From Curtobacterium sp. 9128 (lineage in GTDB: Bacteria; Actinomycetota; Actinomycetes; Actinomycetales; Microbacteriaceae), in assembly GCF_007673775.1 (NCBI RefSeq), contig NZ_VEAF01000001.1, positions 124,001 through 188,000 of the forward strand: a stretch of 64,000 bases of DNA, given 5' to 3'. Shown here piece after piece: positions 42,955 to 51,036 of this stretch. Position 1 is the stretch's first letter. The number at the start of each line of letters is the position of its first letter. The position numbers and the translations under genes are program-made. Under the pieces are notes generated by a model. That model saw only the letters and a list, made by a program, of their open reading frames with translations. It ran no database searches and was not told the origin of the DNA.

Positions 42955-43457
42955 CCGACCGGCAGTCGACCGCTGCCGCAGCTGAGCGGCCACTGCTCTC
43001 GCTCGTCTACACGAGCAGAGCGGTGGTCGGCTTCGGCATGGACGACCTCGACACGCTGCTGGACCACGCCCGAACGGCGAACGCCCGGTCCGACGTGACC
43101 GGACTCCTGCTGTTCAAGGACCACCGGTTCCTGCAGCTGCTCGAGGGCCCCGAAGCGGCGGTGCGCGAGAAGATGCTCCTGATCGAGGACGACCCTCGGC
43201 ACGAGCAGGTGACGGTGCTCCTCGAGGAAGAGGTGCCGGATCGGCAGTTCCCGGACTGGACGATGGGGTACGCGGCCGACGACCAGCTCCGGCACGCGGA
43301 CGTCCCCGGGTACCGGACGACGTTCGACGACATCGACTTCATCCCGGACGACCACGTCGAGGGTGCGACGATGCCGGCGCTCCGCGAGCTCATCCGGTGG
43401 TTCCGGGCGAACTCGGCGTCGGACGCCGGATGGCGGACGGGGCGCGTGTCTCGCTGA
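42951..43457 (+). CDS. BLUF-domain blue-light photoreceptor
   Basis: Encodes 168 residues. LLSLVYTSRAVVGF, ARTANARSDVTGLLLF, RFLQLLEGPEAAV and FPDWTMGY are the BLUF blocks. The flavin-sensing residues are all present: Y20, N44, Q62, W103 and M105, each at the AppA position minus one. The domain binds FAD and switches a hydrogen-bond network in blue light. About 45 residues follow (DHVEGATMPALRELIRWFRA), a short helix with no output enzyme, so it must act through a partner. GTG overlaps the 51-aa acidic gene. Confidence 0.9.
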   Translation: MTDRQSTAAAAERPLLSLVYTSRAVVGFGMDDLDTLLDHARTANARSDVTGLLLFKDHRFLQLLEGPEAAVREKMLLIEDDPRHEQVTVLLEEEVPDRQFPDWTMGYAADDQLRHADVPGYRTTFDDIDFIPDDHVEGATMPALRELIRWFRANSASDAGWRTGRVSR

Positions 43458-43493
43458 CCCGTCCGGGTCCCGCACACTGCGGCGCCACCGGGG

Positions 43494-43748
43494 TCACCGT
43501 CGTCCCACTCCGCTGGTTCCCCACCCTCGTCCTCGTCGCCCTCGCCCTCGCCCTCGCCCTCGCCCTCGCCGGTGCATCGTCGCTCCGGCCAGCACGAGCA
43601 GGACCGCCGCGATGCCACCTGCCCGCAGGCCGTCGGCTCCGGTGCAGGCGAGGTCGTCGCCGTCCCGGACACCCCGGTGGACCCGGTCAGCCGGCGCGGC
43701 CACGGCGCCGAGCCGTCGACGTCGGCTCGGACCACGGATGCCAGCCAC
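43494..43748 (-). pseudogene. Possible remnant of an LAxTG sortase-anchored protein
   Basis: In this minus-strand frame (84 codons) a segment DLACTGADGLRAGG is followed by a hydrophobic stretch (GIAAVLLVLAGATM) and HRRGRGRG: the layout of an LAxTG cell-wall sorting signal (motif, helix, basic tail). The part upstream shows no signal peptide or repeats, and the frame is closed before 43748. The basic tail is encoded by a (GCGAGG)n hexamer run at 43536-43570. I read it as a fragment or chance match; the 324-bp gap holds nothing else I can support. Confidence 0.3.
43536..43570. repeat. Hexamer run (CCTCGC)n
   Basis: About six tandem copies of CCTCGC in the gap between the BLUF and GNAT genes. 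Such a run is prone to length change. Confidence 0.8.
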
Positions 43749-43781
43749 GGTTCTGTCCTCCCCGGAAGGGGATCGCGAGCG

Positions 43782-44273
43782 TCAGCCCGACGGCCACGAG
43801 CCGACCAGCCGCACGTACTCCGGGTTCTCTGGATCTGCTTCGCCGCGCACGAACCCGGCGGCCGCGTACGCCCGTAATGCGGGGGTGTTGCCCGGCACGA
43901 CGAACAGAGCAAGCTCCGTGAGTCCGAGCATCTGAGCCTCGCCCACGGCGAGCGCCAGGAGTTCGCCGGAGAGCCCCCGCCCACGGAGCCGTGGGGCGAG
44001 GACGATCCGAGCCAGCCGCCCGGTCGTCGCGGTGACGCGGACGACCGCCACGTGCCCGACGACGTCGTCGGGGTCGTCGACGGACGTCACCGTCAGCGGA
44101 TGTCGGTCGTTCCCGGCCGACGCGGCGACCAGGTCAGCCGCCCGGTAGGGCCACGGCGCACCGGTACCGGCGACCGCGAGGGCGTCCTCGGGCGTGCGGA
44201 ACCAGGCGACGACGGTCCCGGCGTCACTGACACGGAACGGTCGGAGGGCGATCCGCGGGGCGCCTTGTTCCAT
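43782..44273 (-). CDS. GNAT-family N-acetyltransferase
   Basis: Encodes 163 residues. ALRPFRVSDAGTVVAWF starts the domain, VGHVAVVRVTATTGRLARIVLAPRLRGRGLSGELL holds the acetyl-CoA pyrophosphate loop (RGRGLS), and ALFVVPGNTPALRAYAAAGFVR is motif B. It probably acetylates a small molecule or protein N-terminus; the substrate is unknown. ATG 44273 is divergent from the peptide transporter operon and shares its AT-rich control region. Confidence 0.85.
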   Translation of the reverse strand: MEQGAPRIALRPFRVSDAGTVVAWFRTPEDALAVAGTGAPWPYRAADLVAASAGNDRHPLTVTSVDDPDDVVGHVAVVRVTATTGRLARIVLAPRLRGRGLSGELLALAVGEAQMLGLTELALFVVPGNTPALRAYAAAGFVRGEADPENPEYVRLVGSWPSG

Positions 44274-44282
44274 CGTCTTCCA

Positions 44283-44330
44283 AACGTAACAAATGCGAAA
44301 AGAACTTGTTGTACTGTAATCATCACTACA
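44283..44330. promoter_or_regulatory. AT-rich divergent control region (GNAT / peptide ABC operon)
   Basis: TACTGT (44312-44317) is a plausible plus-strand -10 for the transporter operon; AACGTA (44283-44288) is TACGTT on the minus strand for the GNAT gene. A 16-base imperfect palindrome, TGTA-N8-TACA (44315-44330), covers the expected plus-strand start, and a GTAACAA/TTGTTGTAC pair lies just upstream. This is the best operator candidate for the RpiR-type regulator at 52079. Confidence 0.45.
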
Positions 44331-44399
44331 GCACCAATCGCTCCACCTCCCGACATGGACTCCGCACCAGCACCGGTGCACAGAAGCGAAGAGGCAACG

Positions 44400-45968
44400 A
44401 TGAGACAACGGAATCGGGCGGCCGTGGCCGCGGTGACGGCGGCAGCAGCGCTGGTCCTCGCGGGCTGCAGCGCCGGTGGCTCGGCAGACACCGCCGGCAC
44501 CGCCGCCGGGGGACACCCGAAGGGCGGTGTCCTGACGATGGCGCGCTCCGCCGACATCATCTCGATGGACAACACCACGACCTTCGACAACAACTCCATC
44601 CACGTGATGCAGCAGATCATGGAGCCGCTGTTCAACGTGAGCGCAGACGGCAAGAAGCTCGAACCGTGGCTGGCGACCGGGTACGACGCGTCGGACGACG
44701 GCATGAAGTACACGATCCACCTCCGCAAGGGCGTCGAGTTCTCCAACGGTGACCCGATGACCGCCAAGGACGTCGTCTTCTCCATCAACGCCGACACGGC
44801 CACCGGCGCCTCGGGCTGGGGCTACATCAACGCGGCGATCGACAAGGTCAGCGCCGTCGACGACGAGACGGTCGAGATCGACCTCAAGTACGCGTGGGCG
44901 CCACTCATCGCCGACCTGTCGCTCTTCAGCAACGCGATCGTGCCCGACAACTACGGGGGCGAGTCGAAGGAGGAGTTCTACACGCACCCGGTCGGCACCG
45001 GCCCGTTCGTGTGGGCGTCCTGGAAGAAGGGACAGTCGCTCAGCCTGACGGCCAACGACGACTACTGGCAGAAGGGCAAGCCCTACCTCGACGGCGTCAA
45101 GTGGACCGTCGTGCCGGATGCCAACACCCGCAAGCTCCAGGTGCAGGGCGGTCAGGTCGACATCGACGACACCCCGGACTGGTCGAGCCTGTCGTCGCTG
45201 AAGTCGGCGGCCGGGGTGAAGGCCGACACCTTCAAGTCGACGCAGATCGACTACGTGGCCTTCAACCAGCAGCGCAAGCCCTTCGACGACGTCCACGTGC
45301 GCCGCGCGGTCTCCTTCGCCCTCGACCGCAAGGCGATGGTCAAGGCGGTGCTGTTCGGCAACGGCACGACTGCGAACTCGCTCCTCTCGCCCGGTACCCC
45401 GTACTACGACGCCGAGGTCGAGGGGCCGACCTACGACGTCAAGCAGGCGAAGGCCGAGCTGGCGAAGTCGTCCAAGCCCGACGGCTTCACGACGACGCTG
45501 CTCATCCGCTCGGGTGACCCGAACCAGACCTCCATCGCGCAGATCATGCAGTCCGAGCTCAAGGAGATCGGGATCACGATGAACATCAAGCAGCTCGACC
45601 CGACGGCGAACAAGCAAGCCCGGTTGGCCGGCGACTTCGACATGGCGTGGTCCGCCTGGACGATGGACATCCCGGACCCCGATGAGTGGACCTCCTTCGC
45701 GGTCGACCCCGAGGGCGGCTCGAACTCGGCCTTCACGCACTACGACAACCCGGACGTCATCGCGGTCAACAAGCAGGCGCAGAAGGAGACGGACCCGGCC
45801 AAGCGCCAGGAGCTGTACTCCGAGCTCCAGCAGAAGACCGGTGACGACGCCTTCCTGGCGTACCTGTACTACTCGCCCTACGTGTTCGCGACGACCGACA
45901 AGGTGAACGACTTCCACGTGACGCCGCTCGGCAACTACCAGCTCGAGGACGTCTCCAAGGCGAAGTGA
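44400..45968 (+). CDS. Peptide ABC transporter substrate-binding lipoprotein (family 5)
   Basis: Encodes 522 residues. The signal peptide ends in the lipobox LAGC (C23). AWAPLIADLSLFSNAIVPDN, YTHPVGTGPFVWASWKKGQSLSLTAND and RKPFDDVHVRRAVSFALDRKAMV are the conserved SBP family 5 (DppA/OppA) blocks. It binds peptides (or nickel, opines, glycopeptides) outside the cell and hands them to the permease pair encoded next. AGAGG lies upstream of the ATG. Two stable hairpins separate it from the permease genes, a common way to raise SBP over permease levels. Confidence 0.92.
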   Translation: MRQRNRAAVAAVTAAAALVLAGCSAGGSADTAGTAAGGHPKGGVLTMARSADIISMDNTTTFDNNSIHVMQQIMEPLFNVSADGKKLEPWLATGYDASDDGMKYTIHLRKGVEFSNGDPMTAKDVVFSINADTATGASGWGYINAAIDKVSAVDDETVEIDLKYAWAPLIADLSLFSNAIVPDNYGGESKEEFYTHPVGTGPFVWASWKKGQSLSLTANDDYWQKGKPYLDGVKWTVVPDANTRKLQVQGGQVDIDDTPDWSSLSSLKSAAGVKADTFKSTQIDYVAFNQQRKPFDDVHVRRAVSFALDRKAMVKAVLFGNGTTANSLLSPGTPYYDAEVEGPTYDVKQAKAELAKSSKPDGFTTTLLIRSGDPNQTSIAQIMQSELKEIGITMNIKQLDPTANKQARLAGDFDMAWSAWTMDIPDPDEWTSFAVDPEGGSNSAFTHYDNPDVIAVNKQAQKETDPAKRQELYSELQQKTGDDAFLAYLYYSPYVFATTDKVNDFHVTPLGNYQLEDVSKAK

Positions 45969-45972
45969 CGCA

Positions 45973-46032
45973 GTCGGGGTCCGGCTGCGCGCCGGACCCC
46001 GACACCGGTCGGGTCCGGCGCCGGTCGGACCC
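45973..46032 (+). promoter_or_regulatory. Two intercistronic stem-loops after the binding-protein gene
   Basis: GTCGGGGTCCGGC (45973-45985) and its exact complement (45991-46003) form a 13-bp stem. GGGTCCG (46011-46017) and CGGACCC (46026-46032) form a second. They lie between the SBP and permease genes of one operon, so they likely cause partial termination or protect the 5' segment of the mRNA. Confidence 0.55.
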
Positions 46033-46058
46033 CCACCGCCCCTCTCGGAAAGGCAGTC

Positions 46059-47018
46059 ATGCTCCACCGGCTCCGGTTCATCCCCGGACGGCTCCTGCAG
46101 GCCGTCCCGGTCGCGTTCGGCGTGACCATCATCGTGTTCTTCCTCTCCCACCTGCTGCCGGGCAACGCGGCGCTCGCGCTCCTCGGTGAACGCGCGACGA
46201 AGGCCAGCGTCGCGGCGCTGACCGAACAGCTCGGCCTCGACCGGCCGCTCTGGGAGCAGTACTTCCGGTTCCTCGGCCAGATCGTGCACGGCAACCTCGG
46301 CACGAGCCTCACCTACCAGCTCCCCGTCGGGCAGCTCGTGCTGCAGGCGGTGCCGGTCACCCTGTCGCTCCTCGGCCTCGCGCTGGTGATGTCCCTGGTG
46401 ATCAGCATCCCGCTCGCCGCACTGGCCGCGAGCCGACCCAACCGCACCGGTGATCTGTTCGCCCGCGGCTTCACCCTGCTCGGCCAGGGCATGCCGCAGT
46501 TCTGGGTCGGCATCATGCTGATCCTGCTGCTCGCCGTCAACGTGCGGGCCTTCCCCGTCGGTGGGTACGGCGACGGTGCCGGCGCGCACCTGTACTTCCT
46601 GTTCCTGCCGGCGCTGACGCTGGCGATCGCGATGTCCCCGACGATCATCAGGAGCCTCCGGGCCTCGATGATCGGGGTGCTCGAGTCCGAGTACGTGGGC
46701 ACCGCGAAGTCGAAGGGCTCCGCCGGCATGCCGCTCTTCCGCGACCACGTGCTCCGCAACGCAGCGATCCCGACGGTGTCGATCATCGGCGTGAACCTCG
46801 GGTACCTGGTCGGTGGATCGCTCGTCATCGAGAAGGTCTTCGCGCTGCCGGGCCTCGGCTCGCTCATGGTGAACGCGATCTTCTCCCGCGACTTCCCGAC
46901 GATCCAGGGCGTGACCCTGTTCGTCGCGATCTTCGTCGTCGTGGTCGGGATCCTGACCGACGTCGTCTACACGATGCTCGACCCCCGGGTCGACCTGGCC
47001 GGAGGCACCACCCCATGA
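46059..47018 (+). CDS. Peptide ABC transporter permease (DppB-like)
   Basis: Encodes 319 residues with six transmembrane helices. RLRFIPGRLLQAVPVAFGVTIIVFFLSHLLPG is the N-terminal signature of DppB/OppB, and VLESEYVGTAKSKGSAGMPLFRDHVLRNAAIP is the EAA loop that docks on the ATPases. It forms half of the membrane channel with the next gene. The gene overlaps the next by four bases (ATGA). Confidence 0.92.
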   Translation: MLHRLRFIPGRLLQAVPVAFGVTIIVFFLSHLLPGNAALALLGERATKASVAALTEQLGLDRPLWEQYFRFLGQIVHGNLGTSLTYQLPVGQLVLQAVPVTLSLLGLALVMSLVISIPLAALAASRPNRTGDLFARGFTLLGQGMPQFWVGIMLILLLAVNVRAFPVGGYGDGAGAHLYFLFLPALTLAIAMSPTIIRSLRASMIGVLESEYVGTAKSKGSAGMPLFRDHVLRNAAIPTVSIIGVNLGYLVGGSLVIEKVFALPGLGSLMVNAIFSRDFPTIQGVTLFVAIFVVVVGILTDVVYTMLDPRVDLAGGTTP

Positions 47019-47899
47019 CCACCCCCACCGCCGCGCTCGTGGGCTTCAAGCAGCGCCGTCGGGCGTCGCGCTCCCGGTCGCTCCGCGCCTGGTACCGCAA
47101 CGGCTCTCTGATGGCGGGCATCGTCATCGTCGGCCTGCTGGTGCTCGTCGCCGTACTGGCCCCGGTGATCGCGCCCTACGACCCGATCGCCCAGCACCTC
47201 GAGCAGGCGCTCGAGTCCCCGAGTGCCGCGCACTGGCTCGGCACCGACAAGTACGGTCGCGACGTGCTGTCCCGCCTGATCTGGGGCGCCCGCGTCGACC
47301 TGCGCGTCGGCTTCCTCGCCGTGCTCATCCCGTTCGTCGTCGGCAGCGTCGTCGGGGCGGTCGCCGGGTACGTCGGCGGCATCGTCGACACGGTCCTGAT
47401 GCGCATCGTCGACGTGTTCTTCGCGTTCCCCTTCTACGTCATGGTCATCGTGCTGGTCTTCGTCCTCGGCGCAGGGGAGACGAGCATCTACCTCGCGATC
47501 GCCGCGGTCTCGTGGGTGTCCTACGCCAAGATCGTCCGCGGCGAGGTCATCGTCGCCCGACAGCAGGACTACGTCGTCGCCGCCCGGCTCGGCGGCATGT
47601 CCCACGCCCGGCTGCTCGTCCGCCACATCGCCCCGAACGTGATGAGCCAGGCGGTGATCTACGCGATGAGCGACATCGTGATGGACATCATGGCGATCGT
47701 CACCCTCGGCTACCTCGGTCTGGGCATCGAGCCGCCGACGGCCGAGTGGGGCTCGATGATCGTCGACGGCCAGGAGTTCATCACCACCCAGTGGCGGCAG
47801 ACCACGATCCCCGGGCTGGTCGTCGTCGTCGCGAGCCTCGGCCTGTCCTGGCTCGGCGACGGCATCAGCGACCTGCTGAGCCCCGATCGGAGGCGCTGA
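47015..47899 (+). CDS. Peptide ABC transporter permease (DppC-like)
   Basis: Encodes 294 residues. A basic N-terminus and one helix precede the OppC-type core; LGTDKYGRDVLSRLIWGARVDL is the characteristic DppC/OppC motif and VVAARLGGMSHARLLVRHIAPNVM is the EAA loop. It pairs with the DppB-like permease. The stop lies two bases before the ATPase start at 47901. Confidence 0.92.
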   Translation: MTTPTAALVGFKQRRRASRSRSLRAWYRNGSLMAGIVIVGLLVLVAVLAPVIAPYDPIAQHLEQALESPSAAHWLGTDKYGRDVLSRLIWGARVDLRVGFLAVLIPFVVGSVVGAVAGYVGGIVDTVLMRIVDVFFAFPFYVMVIVLVFVLGAGETSIYLAIAAVSWVSYAKIVRGEVIVARQQDYVVAARLGGMSHARLLVRHIAPNVMSQAVIYAMSDIVMDIMAIVTLGYLGLGIEPPTAEWGSMIVDGQEFITTQWRQTTIPGLVVVVASLGLSWLGDGISDLLSPDRRR

Positions 47900-47900
47900 C

Positions 47901-48962
47901 ATGCTGAGCACGAGCACCGACACCGGCGTCCACTCGGAAGGACCGCGCATGACCGCCCCACTGCTCGAGGTCGAGGCTTTGACGATCGGCATCCGCCGTC
48001 GTGGCCGTGACGACGTGCGCATCGTCGACGACCTCTCCTTCGCGATCCAGCCCGGCGAGCGCTTCGGGATCGTCGGGGAGTCCGGCTCGGGGAAGTCACT
48101 GACGCTCCGCGCGATCGCCGGGCTCCTGCCGAAGGGCGTGGAAGTGCTCTCCGGCACGATCAGGTACCGCGGTGAGGACCTCGGCGGGATGTCCGCCGCC
48201 GCCCGTCGGAAGCTCATGGGTCCGCAGATCGCGATGGTGTTCCAGGAGCCGATGACGGCGTTGAACCCGGTCGTCCGGGTCGGCGAGCAGATCGCCGAGG
48301 GGCCGCGCCGCCACCTCGGGCTCTCCCGCGCGGCCGCAGCGGAGCTCGCCGTCGAGATGATGCGCCGCACGGGCATCCCCGACCCCGCTCGGCGTGCGCG
48401 GGCCTACCCGCACGAGCTCTCCGGCGGGCTCCGACAGCGCATCATGATCGCGATGGCGCTCTCGTGCTCCCCGCGACTGCTGCTCTGCGACGAGCCGACG
48501 ACCGCGCTCGACGTCACGGTGCAGCACCAGGTGCTCCAGCTCGTCGAGGAACTCTGCGTCGAGACCGGCACCGCACTGGCGTTCGTCACCCACGACCTCG
48601 CCGTCGTGAACCAGACGTGCACCGAGCTCGCCGTCATGTACGCCGGGCACCGCGTGGAGGCCGGCCCGGTGAAGGATGTCTTCGGCGACCCGCGGCACCC
48701 GTACACGCGCGGTCTGCTCGAGTCCGCGCCGGACTTCGACGACCCCGACCGTGCCCTGATCCCGATCCCCGGGTTCCCGCCGAACGTCGCCGCTCGCCCC
48801 GACGGCTGCCCGTTCGCCCCGCGCTGCCGGTTCGCGATCGAAGCCTGCACGAAGGGCATGCCCGCGCAGGAGGACGTCGGCCCCGGCCGCACCGCCGCCT
48901 GCATCCGCACCCACGAGATCGGCTCCGCCGCCCCCGGCGAACCCATGGAGGTCCCGGCATGA
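47901..48962 (+). CDS. Peptide ABC transporter ATP-binding protein (DppD-like)
   Basis: Encodes 353 residues. FGIVGESGSGKSLTLRAIAG is Walker A, YPHELSGGLRQRIMIAMAL the signature, LLLCDEPTTALDVTVQ Walker B, and FVTHDLAVV the switch histidine. The C-terminal oligopeptide-transporter domain has CPFAPRCRFAIEAC, likely an iron-sulfur or structural cysteine site of this subfamily. ATG 47901 follows GGAGG; ATG 47949 after GAAGGA is an alternative that would remove 16 residues. It overlaps the next gene by four bases. Confidence 0.92.
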   Translation: MLSTSTDTGVHSEGPRMTAPLLEVEALTIGIRRRGRDDVRIVDDLSFAIQPGERFGIVGESGSGKSLTLRAIAGLLPKGVEVLSGTIRYRGEDLGGMSAAARRKLMGPQIAMVFQEPMTALNPVVRVGEQIAEGPRRHLGLSRAAAAELAVEMMRRTGIPDPARRARAYPHELSGGLRQRIMIAMALSCSPRLLLCDEPTTALDVTVQHQVLQLVEELCVETGTALAFVTHDLAVVNQTCTELAVMYAGHRVEAGPVKDVFGDPRHPYTRGLLESAPDFDDPDRALIPIPGFPPNVAARPDGCPFAPRCRFAIEACTKGMPAQEDVGPGRTAACIRTHEIGSAAPGEPMEVPA

Positions 48963-50206
48963 GCACCAGCACCAGCACCAGCATCAGCACCAGCACGGCC
49001 CCCGTCCTCCGCGCCGACGCCGTGACCAAGCGCTACCAGCTGCCCGTGACCGTCATCGACCGGATGCGCCGGTCCGCTCCCACTGCCCTGACCGCGCTCG
49101 ACGGCATCGACCTGGAGCTCCGCCGCGGCGAGGTCCTCGCCCTGGTGGGAGAGTCCGGCTCCGGCAAGTCGACCCTGGCGAAGATCCTGGTCGGCAGCGT
49201 CACCGCGACCACCGGGACCCTCGACGCGGACGGCGAGCGCGTGCCCGTCCACCGCGACAAGGACGCCTCGCGCCGGATCCAGATGGTGTTCCAAGACCCG
49301 TACTCGTCCCTGAACCCACGGATCTCGGTCGGCTCGATGCTCCGGGAGCTCCTGCTGCTGCACCGCATCGTGCCGCGGGCCGAGGTCCGCGCGGAGAGCA
49401 TCCGGATCCTCAACCTCGTGGGCCTCGAGGAGGACGCGCTCGACGCCTACCCGAGCCAGTTCTCCGGCGGGCAGCGGCAGCGCATCGCGATCGCCCGGGC
49501 CATCGCGGTCCGTCCTGACGTGCTCATCGCCGACGAGCCGGTGTCGGCCCTCGACGTGTCGGTGCAGGCGACGATCCTGGAGCTCTTCGCCCGCCTGCAG
49601 CGCGAGCTCGGCCTGAGCATCCTGTTCGTGGCGCACAACCTGGCCGTCGTGCAGCACCTCAGCCAGCGGGTCGCCGTGATGTACCTCGGCCGGATCGTCG
49701 AGGTCGCCGACACCGACGAGCTGTTCCGGAACCCGCGGCACCCCTACACACGGGCACTCATCGACTCGATCCCGCGGATGGGCGCCGAGAGCGTCACGGA
49801 CCGGCTCGCCCTGCAGGGCGACCCGCCGAGCCCGTTCGCCATCCCGACGGGCTGCCGGTTCCACCCGCGCTGCCCCTACGCCGTCGACGCGTGCCGCACG
49901 ACGGACCCCCCGCTCGCGCCGGTGCCGCTGGTGTTCGGCACCCGGTCTGGAGGCACGTCCACGGTCCAGACGTCGGCTCCCGACGCGCAGGCGCAGGCTC
50001 CCCACGTCGCCGCCTGCATCCGCTCGGCGGACCTCGGTGACGTGGACCCGCTCCACGAACCCGCGATCGAAGCCGCCGACCCCGCACTCACCCGTCCCGA
50101 CGTGCTCCTCGACCCAGAGCGGGTCGTCGAGGTCGACCTCGAAGAAGTCGCACCAGCCGCACCGGCCGCCTCGGCCGCGCACCACCAGGAGGAACCGTCC
50201 GCATGA
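48959..50206 (+). CDS. Peptide ABC transporter ATP-binding protein (DppF-like)
   Basis: Encodes 415 residues. LALVGESGSGKSTLAKILVG (Walker A), YPSQFSGGQRQRIAIARAIA (signature), VLIADEPVSALDVSVQ (Walker B) and FVAHNLAVV (switch) are intact, and CRFHPRCPYAVDAC ends the OppD/F C-terminal domain. The start MSTSTSTSISTSTAP comes from a hexamer repeat (AGCACC-type, 48961-49000). A long acidic tail of about 65 residues follows the domain. ATG overlaps the DppD-like stop and its own stop overlaps the M55 peptidase start. Confidence 0.92.
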   Translation: MSTSTSTSISTSTAPVLRADAVTKRYQLPVTVIDRMRRSAPTALTALDGIDLELRRGEVLALVGESGSGKSTLAKILVGSVTATTGTLDADGERVPVHRDKDASRRIQMVFQDPYSSLNPRISVGSMLRELLLLHRIVPRAEVRAESIRILNLVGLEEDALDAYPSQFSGGQRQRIAIARAIAVRPDVLIADEPVSALDVSVQATILELFARLQRELGLSILFVAHNLAVVQHLSQRVAVMYLGRIVEVADTDELFRNPRHPYTRALIDSIPRMGAESVTDRLALQGDPPSPFAIPTGCRFHPRCPYAVDACRTTDPPLAPVPLVFGTRSGGTSTVQTSAPDAQAQAPHVAACIRSADLGDVDPLHEPAIEAADPALTRPDVLLDPERVVEVDLEEVAPAAPAASAAHHQEEPSA

Positions 50207-51036
50207 AGATCTGGATCTCGTACGACATGGAAGGCGTCGCGGGCATCGTCGACTGGGACCAGTGCCGCCCGGGCAGCGACGGCTACGCCCAGGGGTGCGC
50301 ACTGCTCCTCGACGAGGTGAACGCGGCCATCGAGGGCGCGGTCGCCGGCGGTGCCACCGAGGTGCTGCTCAACGACTCGCACAGCCGGATGTCAAACCTC
50401 GATCCGCGTGCCGTCGTGCACCCGGACAAGGTGCGGTTCATCACCGGTCGCCACAAGCCGATGTACATGATGCAGGGGCTCGACGCCTCGGTCGACGGAG
50501 CGTTCCTGGTCGGCTACCACGGCTCGATCTCGGGGGCTCCGTCAGTCCTGTCCCACACGTACAACCCCGAGGTGTTCACCGGTGCCCGCGTGGACGGCAC
50601 CTGGGTGGGGGAGAGCGGCATCAACGCCCTCGTCACGTCCCACCACGGGGTGCCGATCGCCCTGGTCACCGGCGACGAGGTCACCTGGGACGAGACCGAG
50701 CCCTTCGCACCGGACGCCGAGCACGTCGTCACGAAGACCTCGATCACCCGGGCCAGTGCCGACGCCCTGCACCCGACCGAGTCGTGCCGTCGCATCCGCG
50801 AGGCAGCGAAGCTGGCCGTCGAGCGGATCCCGCAGATGCAGAACCGGCCGATCACCGGCCGGGCCACCCTCGAGCTCGACGTCGCCACGGCCGACATGGC
50901 CGACGTCGCGACCTGGGTCGGCGGCGTCGACCGGGTCACCACCAGGACGGTCGCGATCAGCGGGGACGACCTGCTCTCGGTGTTCACCCGCTTCGTCGCC
51001 GTGAACTACATCACCCGCCAGGCGGGAGGCCGCTGA
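50203..51036 (+). CDS. M55-family D-aminopeptidase (DppA-type)
   Basis: Encodes 277 residues. D8 and E10 in SYDMEGVAG, H60 in LLNDSHSRM, H106 in FLVGYHGSI and E137 in TWVGESGIN match the zinc ligands of Bacillus subtilis DppA, and LSHTYNP holds the catalytic histidine. The family removes N-terminal D-amino acids, notably D-Ala, from peptides. It is coupled to the DppF-like gene (ATGA), so peptides entering by this transporter are probably its substrates. The isoaspartyl peptidase gene overlaps its stop. Confidence 0.92.
   Translation: MKIWISYDMEGVAGIVDWDQCRPGSDGYAQGCALLLDEVNAAIEGAVAGGATEVLLNDSHSRMSNLDPRAVVHPDKVRFITGRHKPMYMMQGLDASVDGAFLVGYHGSISGAPSVLSHTYNPEVFTGARVDGTWVGESGINALVTSHHGVPIALVTGDEVTWDETEPFAPDAEHVVTKTSITRASADALHPTESCRRIREAAKLAVERIPQMQNRPITGRATLELDVATADMADVATWVGGVDRVTTRTVAISGDDLLSVFTRFVAVNYITRQAGGR

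Noticed and set aside
43397-43921. A plus-strand frame with an Ala/Leu-rich helix after the BLUF gene
   Set aside because: The hydrophobic stretch is produced by the CCTCGC hexamer run, and the rest is Arg/Pro-rich noise antisense to the GNAT gene.
43782-46748. A 988-codon minus-strand frame that extends the GNAT gene upstream
   Set aside because: Only the last 163 residues are GNAT. The upstream part is antisense to the transporter genes, and the real start is ATG 44273.
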